Positions 53,704-62,617 of a stretch of DNA of 64,000 nt are shown one piece after another. The stretch is from Maribacter forsetii DSM 18668 (GTDB taxonomy: Bacteria > Bacteroidota > Bacteroidia > Flavobacteriales > Flavobacteriaceae), in assembly GCF_000744105.1 (NCBI RefSeq), contig NZ_JQLH01000001.1, forward strand, positions 248,001 to 312,000, in the 5' to 3' direction. The position numbers were made by a program, and so were the translations under genes. The notes beneath the pieces were generated by a model. It was not told where the DNA came from. It was given only the letters and a program-made list of their open reading frames with translations, and searched no databases. Each line of letters opens with the position of its first letter. Within the stretch, counting starts at the first letter, position 1.

Positions 53704-54181
53704 TATATTTTGTTGTTTTTTAGCACTTGTGCTATTTGCTTCTTGTGACAGCAATATTATAAAAACTGAATACCAAACCTTAGAAGATGGGGTGTGGAAT
53801 AAAGACAATGTTCTTGAATTCTCCCTGTCTAAAATGGATACTGTTGCAGCACATGATATCTTTATCAATGTTCGTAACGATAATACTTTTCCTTACAGCA
53901 ACTTATTTATTATTGCTTCATTGACTACGCCTGAGGGTGAGGTAACTAAAGATACCTTAGAATATGCAATGTCATTGCCAGATGGTACATGGCTTGGTAA
54001 GGGTAGTGGTAGTATCAAGGAAAATAAATTATGGTATAAAGAAAACATCGTTTTTTCATCTTCTGGCGTATATACTATTGAGGTATCACAAGCGATGCGA
54101 AAAAATGGTAATGTTTCTGGAATTATTGGTCTAGAAGGTATTACAGATGTTGGTATAGAAGTAACAAAAAGCACCCCGTAA
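53696..54181 (+). CDS. gldH: Gliding motility lipoprotein GldH
   Basis: A 161-residue lipoprotein with lipobox FASC (about Cys17) and mature start DSNIIKTEYQTLEDGVW, matching GldH, an essential flavobacterial gliding lipoprotein of poorly known function. ATG 53696 lies inside the ricT end. The upstream frame from 53546 is the out-of-frame echo of the ricT tail. It is 3 bp before the PBP1A gene. Confidence 0.92.
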   Translation: MRSIFCCFLALVLFASCDSNIIKTEYQTLEDGVWNKDNVLEFSLSKMDTVAAHDIFINVRNDNTFPYSNLFIIASLTTPEGEVTKDTLEYAMSLPDGTWLGKGSGSIKENKLWYKENIVFSSSGVYTIEVSQAMRKNGNVSGIIGLEGITDVGIEVTKSTP

Positions 54182-54184
54182 ACA

Positions 54185-56530
54185 ATGGCAAAACAGGTAA
54201 AGAAAAAAACAACGAATAGTTTTTCTAAATTCATTTTATGGTTTTGGATTTTGTTTGCATCGGGTATTGCTATTGTGGCTTTGATATTTTTATCTGCTTC
54301 ATGGGGATTGTTCGGTGAATTGCCACCTTATGAATATTTAGAAAATCCGCAGACAAACTTGGCATCACAGATTATCTCTTCAGACGGTAATTTGTTGGGT
54401 AAATTCTACTTAGATGATAACCGTACCGATGTAAAGTTTGATGAGTTACCTGATAATTTGGTAAATGCTTTGATTGCAACAGAAGATGCTCGTTTTAAAG
54501 ATCATTCTGGTATAGACGCTAGAGGTACAGTTAGGGCTTTTGCATATTTAGGTAGTAAAGGTGGTGCAAGTACCATTTCTCAGCAATTAGCACGTCAGCT
54601 TTTTGTTGGTGTTCGTTCTAGAAGTAAGTTCGATGCTGTAAAACAAAAGATTAAAGAGTGGGTGCTAGCCATAAGACTTGAGCGTAGTTATACCAAAGAA
54701 GAAATCATTAGTATGTATTTTAATATCTATGATTTTGGTAATAATGCAGATGGTATTCGTTCTGCTGCACGTATTTATTTCGGTAAAGAGCCAAAAGACC
54801 TTAAAGTTGAAGAGTCTGCTATGTTGGTGGGTATGTTCAAAAACTCATCGTTATTCAACCCTATGCGTAGGGAAGAAATGGTAAAGGATCGTAGAGACGT
54901 AGTTCTTGCCCAAATGGCAAAATACGATTACATCACCGAGGTAGAAAAAGACTCGCTACAGGCTATGAAGATGGATATTAATTATAATCCGGAAACGCAT
55001 AGTGTAGGTTTGGCTACTTACTTTAGAATGTACCTACAGCGATTCATGAAAGATTGGATAAACAAAAATCCTAAGCCGGCCATAGGTGACGAGCCAGATA
55101 AGTATAATCTGTATTTAGACGGATTAAAAATCTACACTACTATCGACTCTAAAATGCAAGCTAATGCAGAAGAAGCGGTCAATGAGCATATGACTAAATT
55201 GCAAGCGGAATTCTTTCATCAGAATACACCAGATAGAAATAAAACAGCTCCTTTCTTAGATATTACTCCAGAGGAAACTAAAGGTATTATGGAACGTGCC
55301 ATGAAGAATTCTGATCGATGGAAAATTATGAAAGCTGCCGGAAAATCTGAAAAAGAAATTCGCGAGTCTTTTGATAAGAAAACCGAAATGACTGTTTTCG
55401 ATTGGAAAAGCCCTACCAAAGAAAAAGATACTATTCTTACCCCAAGAGATTCCATTCGTTATTACAAAGCGTTCTTAAGAACGGCAATGATGTCTATGGA
55501 GCCACAAACGGGTCATGTAAAAGCATGGGTTGGTGGTATCAATTACAAGCATTTTCAGTATGACAATGTTATACAAGGAGCAAGGCAGGCGGGTTCTACT
55601 TTTAAACCTTTTGTATATGCTGCGGCTATAGATCAATTACGACTATCACCTTGTGAAACTCGCCCAGATACGCAATACTGTATTGAAGCTGGTAAACATG
55701 GAAATATGGAACCTTGGTGTCCAAGAAATTCTAACCTTAAATATTCCGGTAATAGTTATACGTTGAAAAAGGCACTAGCAAACTCGGTCAATACAGTTAC
55801 TGCACAATTAATAGATGAGGTTGGTCCAAAATCTGTAGTTAGTATGGTGCGTAACTTAGGTTTGAGCGGAGATATTTTAGAAGTACCTTCAATTGCATTG
55901 GGTACTGTAGATGTTAATGTGTATGAAATGGTAGGTGCCTATGGTGCTTTTGCCAACCAAGGGGTGTACGTGAAACCGGTAATGGTAACTCGTATAGAAA
56001 ATAAAGATGGTACCGTATTATATGAATATGTACCAGAGACTAAAGATGTGTTAAGTAAAGATGTTTCATACGCTATTTTAGATTTAATGAAAGGTGTTAC
56101 ACAAGGTGGGTCAGGTACACGATTACGTACTACTGGCTATAATAAGTGGAGACCAGAGTATGATAAAATAATTACTGGCTACCCTTATAAATTGACAAAC
56201 CCTATCGCAGGTAAAACAGGTACAACACAAAACAATAGTGATGGTTGGTTTATGGGTATGGTTCCTAATCTAGTTACTGGTGTTTGGGTAGGTGGCGAAG
56301 AGAGAGCTGTACATTTTAAAAGTATTACCTATGGTCAAGGGGCCTCTATGGCACTACCTATTTGGGGTTTGTATATGACCAAAAATTATGCAGATGAAGA
56401 ACTGGGTATTTCCAAAGAAGATTTTGAACGACCAAGCAATATGTCTATTGAAATTGACTGTGAAAAATTTGCTGAAGGTGTTAAAGAAGATAATGATATT
56501 GAAGACGACCTAGAAGATTTAGATTTCTAG
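54185..56530 (+). CDS. Penicillin-binding protein 1A-type bifunctional peptidoglycan synthase
   Basis: A 781-residue class A PBP. A membrane helix lies at about residues 15-40. The GT51 transglycosylase domain follows (about 60-240) with catalytic Glu in ATEDARFKDH and the GGASTISQQLARQLF motif. The transpeptidase domain (about 430-740) has SxxK in GSTFKP, SxN in SVN and KTG in GKTGTT. It polymerises and cross-links peptidoglycan. It is followed by a strong terminator and forms a ricT-gldH-PBP1A block. Confidence 0.95.
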   Translation: MAKQVKKKTTNSFSKFILWFWILFASGIAIVALIFLSASWGLFGELPPYEYLENPQTNLASQIISSDGNLLGKFYLDDNRTDVKFDELPDNLVNALIATEDARFKDHSGIDARGTVRAFAYLGSKGGASTISQQLARQLFVGVRSRSKFDAVKQKIKEWVLAIRLERSYTKEEIISMYFNIYDFGNNADGIRSAARIYFGKEPKDLKVEESAMLVGMFKNSSLFNPMRREEMVKDRRDVVLAQMAKYDYITEVEKDSLQAMKMDINYNPETHSVGLATYFRMYLQRFMKDWINKNPKPAIGDEPDKYNLYLDGLKIYTTIDSKMQANAEEAVNEHMTKLQAEFFHQNTPDRNKTAPFLDITPEETKGIMERAMKNSDRWKIMKAAGKSEKEIRESFDKKTEMTVFDWKSPTKEKDTILTPRDSIRYYKAFLRTAMMSMEPQTGHVKAWVGGINYKHFQYDNVIQGARQAGSTFKPFVYAAAIDQLRLSPCETRPDTQYCIEAGKHGNMEPWCPRNSNLKYSGNSYTLKKALANSVNTVTAQLIDEVGPKSVVSMVRNLGLSGDILEVPSIALGTVDVNVYEMVGAYGAFANQGVYVKPVMVTRIENKDGTVLYEYVPETKDVLSKDVSYAILDLMKGVTQGGSGTRLRTTGYNKWRPEYDKIITGYPYKLTNPIAGKTGTTQNNSDGWFMGMVPNLVTGVWVGGEERAVHFKSITYGQGASMALPIWGLYMTKNYADEELGISKEDFERPSNMSIEIDCEKFAEGVKEDNDIEDDLEDLDF

Positions 56531-56551
56531 ATGGCATATAGAATGATGTAT

Positions 56552-56586
56552 AAAAGGTCTTAGCATACGCTAAGGCCTTTTTTTAT
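56552..56586 (+). terminator. Rho-independent terminator after PBP1A
   Basis: AAAAGGTCTTAGC pairs with GCTAAGGCCTTTTT around ATAC (one G-T pair), followed by further T residues. It begins 22 bp after the stop codon. Confidence 0.9.
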
Positions 56587-56636
56587 TTTATCCCATTTTA
56601 ATTCGGTATTTTAGTGACAAGATAATTAACGACAAA

Positions 56637-57335
56637 ATGATACGTAAAACAGTAGCAAATGTAACTGAGGCTTTGGCAGGTGTACAAGACGGAATGACCT
56701 TTATGTTGGGTGGTTTTGGACTTTGTGGTATTCCTGAAAATGCAATTAGTGAATTAGTAAGATTAGGAGTAAAGGATATTACTTGTATTTCTAATAATGC
56801 GGGAGTAGACGATTTTGGCTTGGGATTATTGTTGCATCAACATCAAATTAAAAAAATGGTGTCTTCTTATGTGGGGGAGAATGATGAATTTGAACGACAA
56901 ATGTTAAGTGGTGAGCTGGAAGTGGAACTTACGCCGCAAGGTACTCTTGCAGAAAAGTGTAGAGCTGCACAAGCAGGTTTTCCTGCATTTTTCACTCCGG
57001 CCGGTTATGGTACCGAAGTAGCAGAAGGAAAAGAAGTACGGGAGTTTAATGGTAAAATGCATATTCTAGAAGAAGCCTTTAAGGCAGATTTTGCTTTTGT
57101 AAAGGCATGGAAAGGTGATGCTGCCGGTAACTTGATATTTAAAGGAACAGCAAGAAATTTTAATCCTTGTATGTGCGGGGCTGCAACAATTACTGTAGCC
57201 GAGGTTGAAGAATTGGTGCCAGAGGGTGAATTAGACCCAAATCAAATCCATATTCCGGGAATATTCGTTCAACGCATTTTTCAAGGAAAAGATTATGAGA
57301 AAAGAATAGAACAAAGAACAGTACGTCAAAAATAA
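56637..57335 (+). CDS. scoA: 3-oxoacid CoA-transferase subunit A
   Basis: A 232-residue alpha subunit with the glycine-rich CoA-binding GGFGLCGIPENA near residue 23 and the late GTARNFNPCMCGAA segment. With the beta subunit it moves CoA from succinyl-CoA to acetoacetate or another 3-oxoacid. It lies 4 bp before subunit B. Confidence 0.94.
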   Translation: MIRKTVANVTEALAGVQDGMTFMLGGFGLCGIPENAISELVRLGVKDITCISNNAGVDDFGLGLLLHQHQIKKMVSSYVGENDEFERQMLSGELEVELTPQGTLAEKCRAAQAGFPAFFTPAGYGTEVAEGKEVREFNGKMHILEEAFKADFAFVKAWKGDAAGNLIFKGTARNFNPCMCGAATITVAEVEELVPEGELDPNQIHIPGIFVQRIFQGKDYEKRIEQRTVRQK

Positions 57336-57339
57336 GCTC

Positions 57340-57993
57340 ATGTTAGATAAAAACGGAATTGCAAAAAGAATTGCACAAGAAGTGGAAGACGGCTATTATG
57401 TTAACCTTGGTATTGGTATACCTACATTGGTTGCCAATTATGTACGTGATGATATAAGTGTTGAATTTCAAAGTGAAAACGGAATTTTGGGTATGGGCCC
57501 TTTTCCTATAGAAGGGGAAGAAGATGCAGATTTAATTAATGCGGGTAAACAAACCATTACGGCGCTACCAGGCGCATCTTATTTTGACTCTGCAACGAGT
57601 TTTGCCATGATTAGGGGTAAACACGTAGACTTGACCATTCTGGGTGCTATGGAAGTGGCAGAGAATGGTGATATTGCCAATTGGAAGATTCCTGGCAAAA
57701 TGGTAAAAGGTATGGGTGGTGCTATGGATTTAGTTGCATCCGCAGAAAATATAATCGTTGCTATGATGCATACCAATAGAGCTGGAGAATCTAAGATTTT
57801 AAAGCGTTGTAGTCTTCCGTTGACAGGAGTGGGTTGTGTTAAGAAGATTGTTACCAATTTAGCCGTATTGGAAGTAACGGCAGATGGATTCTTATTATTA
57901 GAGAGAGCACCTGGTGTTACGGTAGATGATATTAAAACTGCAACTGAGGGTAACTTAATAATAAAAGGAGAAGTTAAAGAGATGAATGTTTAA
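57340..57993 (+). CDS. scoB: 3-oxoacid CoA-transferase subunit B
   Basis: A 217-residue beta subunit. The catalytic glutamate lies in QSENGILGMGP (about residues 45-55), and GASYFDSATSFAMIRG follows. It completes the heterodimer with the gene upstream. No other ketone-body or branched-chain genes are adjacent. Confidence 0.94.
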   Translation: MLDKNGIAKRIAQEVEDGYYVNLGIGIPTLVANYVRDDISVEFQSENGILGMGPFPIEGEEDADLINAGKQTITALPGASYFDSATSFAMIRGKHVDLTILGAMEVAENGDIANWKIPGKMVKGMGGAMDLVASAENIIVAMMHTNRAGESKILKRCSLPLTGVGCVKKIVTNLAVLEVTADGFLLLERAPGVTVDDIKTATEGNLIIKGEVKEMNV

Positions 57994-58069
57994 TAGGTAA
58001 GGGTGAATCATCGGTGAAATAAGCTTTTCATATTTTTCACAACAGGTTATATTGAGTACACAACAATTA

Positions 58070-58102
58070 TTGTCAAAATTCTTAAGAACAGATGTATCTT
58101 TA
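58070..58102 (+). promoter_or_regulatory. Candidate promoter of the 35-codon gene
   Basis: TTG (58070-58072), 22 bp, then TATCTTTA (58095-58102) matches TAnnTTTG at 7 of 8 positions, with the same spacing as the atpB promoter. The predicted leader is about 37 nt. Confidence 0.45.
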
Positions 58103-58143
58103 TTACTCAATTAAACCCATAACCTATTAATTACTTAACCGTC

Positions 58144-58251
58144 ATGAATTCTCAAATTAACCACACAGCAAACGAACATAAAGTACAAGTTTATAGAAAT
58201 GATTTTTTTAGTGGATTTCTAAGACTTACTAAAAAGTTATTTATGTTATAA
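58144..58251 (+). CDS. Small protein candidate (35 codons)
   Basis: An ATG at 58144 opens a 35-residue frame (MNSQINHTANEHKVQVY ... RLTKKLFML): a polar, His/Asn-rich N-terminal half and a basic, hydrophobic C-terminal half. It has a candidate promoter 42 bp upstream and a near-perfect terminator 20 bp downstream, so a short transcript is likely. Coding is not proven; the same transcript could be a small regulatory RNA. No family is recognised. Confidence 0.5.
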   Translation: MNSQINHTANEHKVQVYRNDFFSGFLRLTKKLFML

Positions 58252-58270
58252 ATTACTTTAAAGATTTTAA

Positions 58271-58306
58271 AAAAGAGCGACTTATATAAGTCGCTCTTTT
58301 TTTTTT
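58271..58306 (+). terminator. Strong rho-independent terminator
   Basis: AAAAGAGCGACTTA pairs perfectly with TAAGTCGCTCTTTT around TA, followed by T6. It ends the short transcription unit holding the 35-codon frame. Confidence 0.93.
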
Positions 58307-58429
58307 GCTCATTTTTTATATACCCGCTTTGTACATTGTTTATGATGTTTTTATGAACTAAATTCTCTTGGTTCACCACATTTTTTATAGGTTTTACCAC
58401 AAATACTTTATTGTAAGAAAAATACTACA

Positions 58430-58437
58430 TATATTTG
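58430..58437 (+). promoter_or_regulatory. Candidate -7 element of the lipocalin-like lipoprotein gene
   Basis: TATATTTG is an exact TAnnTTTG match, 49 bp before the ATG at 58487. A TTG lies 16 bp further upstream (58411-58413), a shorter spacing than at the atpB promoter. Confidence 0.45.
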
Positions 58438-58486
58438 AATTGTAATTAAAAGTAGATCCCAAGTCACTTTTGAAACTTAACCTAAA

Positions 58487-58855
58487 ATGAAGTATGTATT
58501 TAGTTGCCTCGTTCTGTTGGTACTTGTTGCCTCTTGTTCTAAAATTGAAGAAAATAACGATCCTATAATCGGTATTTGGAATCACACCGTGAAAACGGCT
58601 ACCAATACAAATAAGATGGTTATTGATAATGAAGAATGGATTTTTAATGATGTCTATTTAGGTAGATTTCATGGCTATAAAGATGGGCAAGTTGTTTACT
58701 TGACAGATTTTAACTGGAGCATAAATGGTGACGTATATATTGTAAGCTATCCAGGCACTGATTTCCCCGACGATTTAGTAAAAATGCAAGAAACTGATGA
58801 AGGCACCATTCTGGTAAGAACAGAGGGTAAGGTCTTTGCAGAAAAACAAGAATAA
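58487..58855 (+). CDS. Lipocalin-like small lipoprotein
   Basis: A 122-residue lipoprotein with lipobox LVASC (Cys17). The mature start SKIEENNDPIIGIWNHTV resembles the GxW strand of lipocalin-like Bacteroidetes proteins, and the rest is beta-rich. It has its own promoter element and terminator. Its function is unknown. Confidence 0.75.
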   Translation: MKYVFSCLVLLVLVASCSKIEENNDPIIGIWNHTVKTATNTNKMVIDNEEWIFNDVYLGRFHGYKDGQVVYLTDFNWSINGDVYIVSYPGTDFPDDLVKMQETDEGTILVRTEGKVFAEKQE

Positions 58856-58960
58856 GTTCGCAATTGAAAAATGCCCACGAACAAAAGTATTGCCTTAATA
58901 GGTAGTGCAATGAACAGATAAGTTATCAAATCAACCTTTTTATAACATTTCCCCCGATTA

Positions 58961-58987
58961 GGAGCAAAGTAATTTGCTCCTTTTTTT
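58961..58987 (+). terminator. Rho-independent terminator of the lipoprotein gene
   Basis: GGAGCAAA pairs perfectly with TTTGCTCC around GTAA, followed by T7. It ends 11 bp before the GNAT gene. Confidence 0.92.
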
Positions 58988-58998
58988 ATTTTAGGGGT

Positions 58999-59523
58999 AT
59001 GGAACTTAAATATAAATTGTGTTCTCTTGACGACCTTAAACAATTAAGGCTTATTTCTGAACAAACTTTTGTAACCGCTTTTGAAAAGGATAATGATGCT
59101 GTTGATTTCAAGAATTATATAGATAAAGCTTTTGCTATTGAAAAAATTAAAGGGGAGCTGTTAAATAAGAATAGCAATTTCTATTTTGCATATCAAAACA
59201 GCAAATTTGTTGGTTACTTTAAACTTAATGTTGGTGATGCACAAACAGACCTTAAAACCGATGAAAGTATTGAACTTGAGCGTATATATGTTTTAGCTCA
59301 TTATCAAGGTAAAGGTTTGGGAAAACACATCTTAGATTATATTAAGGGTTTGGCTTTGAACATGAGCAAAAAGAAACTTTGGTTAGGGGTTTGGGAACAT
59401 AATACTGCAGCTATTCGATTTTACCAACGCCAAGGCTTTGTAAAATTTGATACTCACCCTTATTATATTGGAGAAGATGAACAAACAGATTGGTTAATGG
59501 GTTATGATTTAAGTAACTTGTAG
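58999..59523 (+). CDS. GNAT-family N-acetyltransferase
   Basis: A 174-residue acyltransferase with the acetyl-CoA pyrophosphate loop QGKGLGKH (about residues 108-115) and the motif B region WEHNTAAIRFYQRQGF. It resembles PaiA-like/RimI-like GNATs. The acceptor is unknown. It is 16 bp before the serine hydrolase gene. Confidence 0.9.
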   Translation: MELKYKLCSLDDLKQLRLISEQTFVTAFEKDNDAVDFKNYIDKAFAIEKIKGELLNKNSNFYFAYQNSKFVGYFKLNVGDAQTDLKTDESIELERIYVLAHYQGKGLGKHILDYIKGLALNMSKKKLWLGVWEHNTAAIRFYQRQGFVKFDTHPYYIGEDEQTDWLMGYDLSNL

Positions 59524-59539
59524 CATTAAACTAACACTT

Positions 59540-60688
59540 ATGAAATTATACTATTTTACTTTTTTTGCATTTATTGGTTTTGTAAACTTAAATGCTCAAG
59601 AATATTATTTCCCGGAAAGAAATGCAGATTGGGAAGTAAAAACCCCAAAAGATTTTAAAATTAAAGATGCAGCTTTAAAGGAAGCGGTAGATTTTGCAGA
59701 AGCCAATGAATATTCTGGTTCTAGAGACTTGCGTATTGCCATTGCAAAAGGATTTGAAAAAGAACCATTTCATAATATATTAGGTCCTACAAAGAAAAGA
59801 GGTGGTCCTGCAGGCATGATACTTAAGAATGGGTATATAGTCGCACAATGGGGAGATACTAAAAGGGTAGATATGACCTTTAGTGTTACTAAAAGCTTTT
59901 TAAGTACAATGGCAGGTCTTGCCGAAGATGAAGGAATTATATCGGATACAAAAAACCTGGTGGGTGATTATATCTGGGACGGCACTTTTGATGGAGCACA
60001 TAATTCTAAAATAACATGGGAACATCTTTTACAACAAAACTCGGCTTGGTCTGGCGAACTTTGGGGCGGAAAAGATTGGGCTGACAGGCCGCCAAGTGAA
60101 GGTGGTATTGATGATTGGAAATTAGCGCAACCTAAAGAGCCAGGTTCGGTTATGGAATATAATGATGTGCGTGTTAATGTGTTGGCATATTCACTTACTC
60201 ATGTATGGCGTAAACCAATGCCTTTGGTCTTAAAAGAGAGAATTATGGACAAGATCAGTGCTTCTTCTACGTGGCGCTGGTTTGGTTATGATGATGCTTG
60301 GACAGAAATTGACGGTCTACAAATGAAATCGGTAACCGGTGGTGGGCATTCTGGAGCAGGTATTTTTATTAGTGCCGAAGATATGGCGCGTTTTGGAATG
60401 TTGTTTTTAAACAATGGTAAGTGGAAGAATGAACAATTGATTTCAGAAAATTGGATAAAGAAAGCAACAACTCCTTCAATACCAAATGCGAATTACGGTT
60501 ACATGTGGTGGTTGAATGAAAAAGGCGCCAGACATTGGGAAGGATTATCTGAAAACATCTATTATGCTGCCGGTTTTGGTGGTAACTTTATTGTTATAGA
60601 CAAGGAGAATGATGTAGTGGTTGTTACACGTTGGCTAGAGCCTAGTAAAATTGGTGAATTTATGACTAAGGTAAACGCGGCTTTTTAA
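59540..60688 (+). CDS. Exported serine hydrolase of the beta-lactamase/class C family
   Basis: A 382-residue protein with signal peptide (ending LNAQ) and the class C motifs SVTK (SxxK, about residues 115-118), YND (about 206-208) and a later GGGHSGAG region. Such enzymes act as esterases, DD-peptidases or beta-lactamases; the motifs do not settle which. It follows the GNAT gene by 16 bp and converges on the aminotransferase gene. Confidence 0.87.
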   Translation: MKLYYFTFFAFIGFVNLNAQEYYFPERNADWEVKTPKDFKIKDAALKEAVDFAEANEYSGSRDLRIAIAKGFEKEPFHNILGPTKKRGGPAGMILKNGYIVAQWGDTKRVDMTFSVTKSFLSTMAGLAEDEGIISDTKNLVGDYIWDGTFDGAHNSKITWEHLLQQNSAWSGELWGGKDWADRPPSEGGIDDWKLAQPKEPGSVMEYNDVRVNVLAYSLTHVWRKPMPLVLKERIMDKISASSTWRWFGYDDAWTEIDGLQMKSVTGGGHSGAGIFISAEDMARFGMLFLNNGKWKNEQLISENWIKKATTPSIPNANYGYMWWLNEKGARHWEGLSENIYYAAGFGGNFIVIDKENDVVVVTRWLEPSKIGEFMTKVNAAF

Positions 60689-60698
60689 ACAGTACGTA

Positions 60699-61856
60699 TT
60701 AAATCTTGCATAGAATTTCAACTGCTTTTTCTAAAGTTTCCTGTTTTTTGGCAAAGCAGAGTCTTAACATATAATCATTTCTGTGACCGACATTGAAAGG
60801 TGAAATTGGTATAGATGCTATTCCGTTTTCGGTTATTAACCGTTTTCCTATAGTTTCATCTTCGTCATTTGAAATCTGGGTATAATCCAATAATTGAAAA
60901 TATGTACCTTGGGATGGTTTACATTTAAATTTGGACGATTTTATTCCATTAAGAAAGAAATCTCTTTTTTCTTGGTAAAAATTGTTCAAATCTAAATAAT
61001 GTGATGGATTTTGCAGATATGTAGCCAATGCACGTTGCACCGGATGGTCTACACAGAATACAGCGAATTGATGCACTTTTCTAAATTCGGCCATTAATTC
61101 AGCTGGAGCAGCACAATAGCCCATTTTCCAACCGGTTACATGAAATGTTTTTCCGAATGATGCGCAGACAAAACTTCTATTGGCTAAATCTGGAAACCTT
61201 GAAGCACTTTCATGCACTTGTCCATCAAAAATAATATGCTCATACACCTCGTCGCTTAAAAGAATGATATTGGTAGGTTTTAATATGTTCTCTAATTGCT
61301 CCATATCCCATTTGGATAAAACGGTTCCGCTGGGGTTATGGGGTGTATTTATAATTACCATTTTCGTCTTATCGGTAATCTTTTCTTGAAATACGGTCCA
61401 GTCAATTTTATAATTTGGTGCATCTAATTGAACATAAACAGGTATGCCACCATTTAACGTAATTGCTGGCTCATAACAGTCATAAGCAGGTTTTATGATA
61501 ATTACCTCGTCACCTTTGTTAACAAAGGCTGTAATAGCCGTAAAAATGGCTTGGGTGGCTCCAACGGTTATCGTTATTTCATTATCGGGAGAATATGTAT
61601 TATAATGTAGCGACGCTATTTTCTCTGATATAATTTCCCTGAGACCATAATACCCTTGCATAGGTGCATATTGATTATGACCGGCTGTTAATGCATCATT
61701 GACCAAAGACTTCAATTTTTCATCAGCCTCAAAATTTGGGAACCCTTGAGAAAGGTCAAGAGCATGGTGCTTTCTTGCAAGATTACCAACTGTAGTGAAT
61801 ATCGTTGTCTTTACATCTGGTAGTTTTGATGCTTTTAAGTGCTGTTCATAGTCCAT
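60699..61856 (-). CDS. PLP-dependent aminotransferase (methionine/kynurenine aminotransferase-like)
   Basis: A 385-residue fold-type I aminotransferase with LDLSQGFPNFE near the N-terminus, NTPHNPSGTVLS, and the PLP lysine in SFGKTFHVTGWKMGY. It resembles KAT/YbdL, which favours methionine and aromatic acids. ATG 61856 (MDYEQHLKASK) fits the family; the extension to 61889 does not. The start is about 35 bp from the terminator of the convergent-side neighbour. Confidence 0.9.
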   Translation of the reverse strand: MDYEQHLKASKLPDVKTTIFTTVGNLARKHHALDLSQGFPNFEADEKLKSLVNDALTAGHNQYAPMQGYYGLREIISEKIASLHYNTYSPDNEITITVGATQAIFTAITAFVNKGDEVIIIKPAYDCYEPAITLNGGIPVYVQLDAPNYKIDWTVFQEKITDKTKMVIINTPHNPSGTVLSKWDMEQLENILKPTNIILLSDEVYEHIIFDGQVHESASRFPDLANRSFVCASFGKTFHVTGWKMGYCAAPAELMAEFRKVHQFAVFCVDHPVQRALATYLQNPSHYLDLNNFYQEKRDFFLNGIKSSKFKCKPSQGTYFQLLDYTQISNDEDETIGKRLITENGIASIPISPFNVGHRNDYMLRLCFAKKQETLEKAVEILCKI

Positions 61857-61891
61857 AGTGGTAAATGTAAGAATTTTAATAACGGACATAA

Positions 61892-61921
61892 AAAAAGCCC
61901 AACCAATTGGTTGGGCTTCTT
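61892..61921 (-). terminator. Rho-independent terminator of the DJ-1/PfpI gene
   Basis: On the minus strand AAGCCCAACC pairs with GGTTGGGCTT around AATT and runs into TTTTT. It is 17 bp after the DJ-1/PfpI stop and just upstream of the aminotransferase gene. Confidence 0.88.
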
Positions 61922-61938
61922 AATTCCACTAAAATGAA

Positions 61939-62484
61939 TTATGCATGCTGCATTTCATGTTTCCCTTCTTTTATTTCCTCAATTAATTTGGAATTAAAAG
62001 CTGGTAAATCATCCGGATTTCTACTGGTTACAAATCCTTCATCAACTACGACCTCTTGGTCTACCCAATTGGCTCCTGCATTAATTACATCATCTTTTAT
62101 GGAATTAAAAGATGTCATTTTTCTTCCTTTTACCACTCCCGCACTAATCAGTGTCCAAGGTGCGTGGCAAATTGCGGCTACTGGTTTCTTTAATTTGAAA
62201 AAGTCGCGTACAAAGTCCAACGCTGTTTCTTCTCTTCTTAATAAATCTGGATTGATAACTCCACCTGGCAAAACCAAGGCATTGTAATCTTCAACTTTAA
62301 CTTCGTTTAGTGTTTTGTCTACTTTATAGCTGTTAGACCAATTACCATCTGCCCAACCTTTTATTTCTCCGTTTTCTAAACTTACGATCTCTACATTAAA
62401 GCCTTCTTTTTCCATTGCTTCTTTAGGAGATTTTAATTCACTTTCTTCAAATCCATTTGTAGCTAATATTGCTATCCTCTTCAT
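61939..62484 (-). CDS. DJ-1/PfpI-family protein (YhbO/deglycase type)
   Basis: A 181-residue class I glutamine-amidotransferase-like protein. The nucleophile elbow holds Cys in AAICHAPWTLI, with LPGGVINPDLLR before it and acidic residues for the third member of the site. Homologues act as proteases or glyoxalase/deglycase-type stress enzymes; the reaction is debated for this family. It is monocistronic. Confidence 0.9.
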   Translation of the reverse strand: MKRIAILATNGFEESELKSPKEAMEKEGFNVEIVSLENGEIKGWADGNWSNSYKVDKTLNEVKVEDYNALVLPGGVINPDLLRREETALDFVRDFFKLKKPVAAICHAPWTLISAGVVKGRKMTSFNSIKDDVINAGANWVDQEVVVDEGFVTSRNPDDLPAFNSKLIEEIKEGKHEMQHA

Positions 62485-62617
62485 ATTATATATAGTTTTT
62501 AACGATTAATAATTTGTTTGATACTAAGTTACATATCATGTTAGTAAAAAGCCGTTAATTCCTTATTAATAAAGGGTTCACAAGGGTTAAACATTTATTA
62601 AATGAACTTTATAAAAT

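Noticed and set aside
53464..53868. 134-residue minus-strand frame over the ricT tail and gldH start
   Set aside because: It reads the complement of the Asn/Arg/Lys repeat, giving a hydrophobic Leu/Val string typical of a shadow frame.
58191..58585. Minus-strand frames in the 58.2-58.6 kb region
   Set aside because: They cross the strong terminator at 58271 and the antisense of the lipoprotein gene, are Asn/Lys/Phe-rich, and lack any domain.
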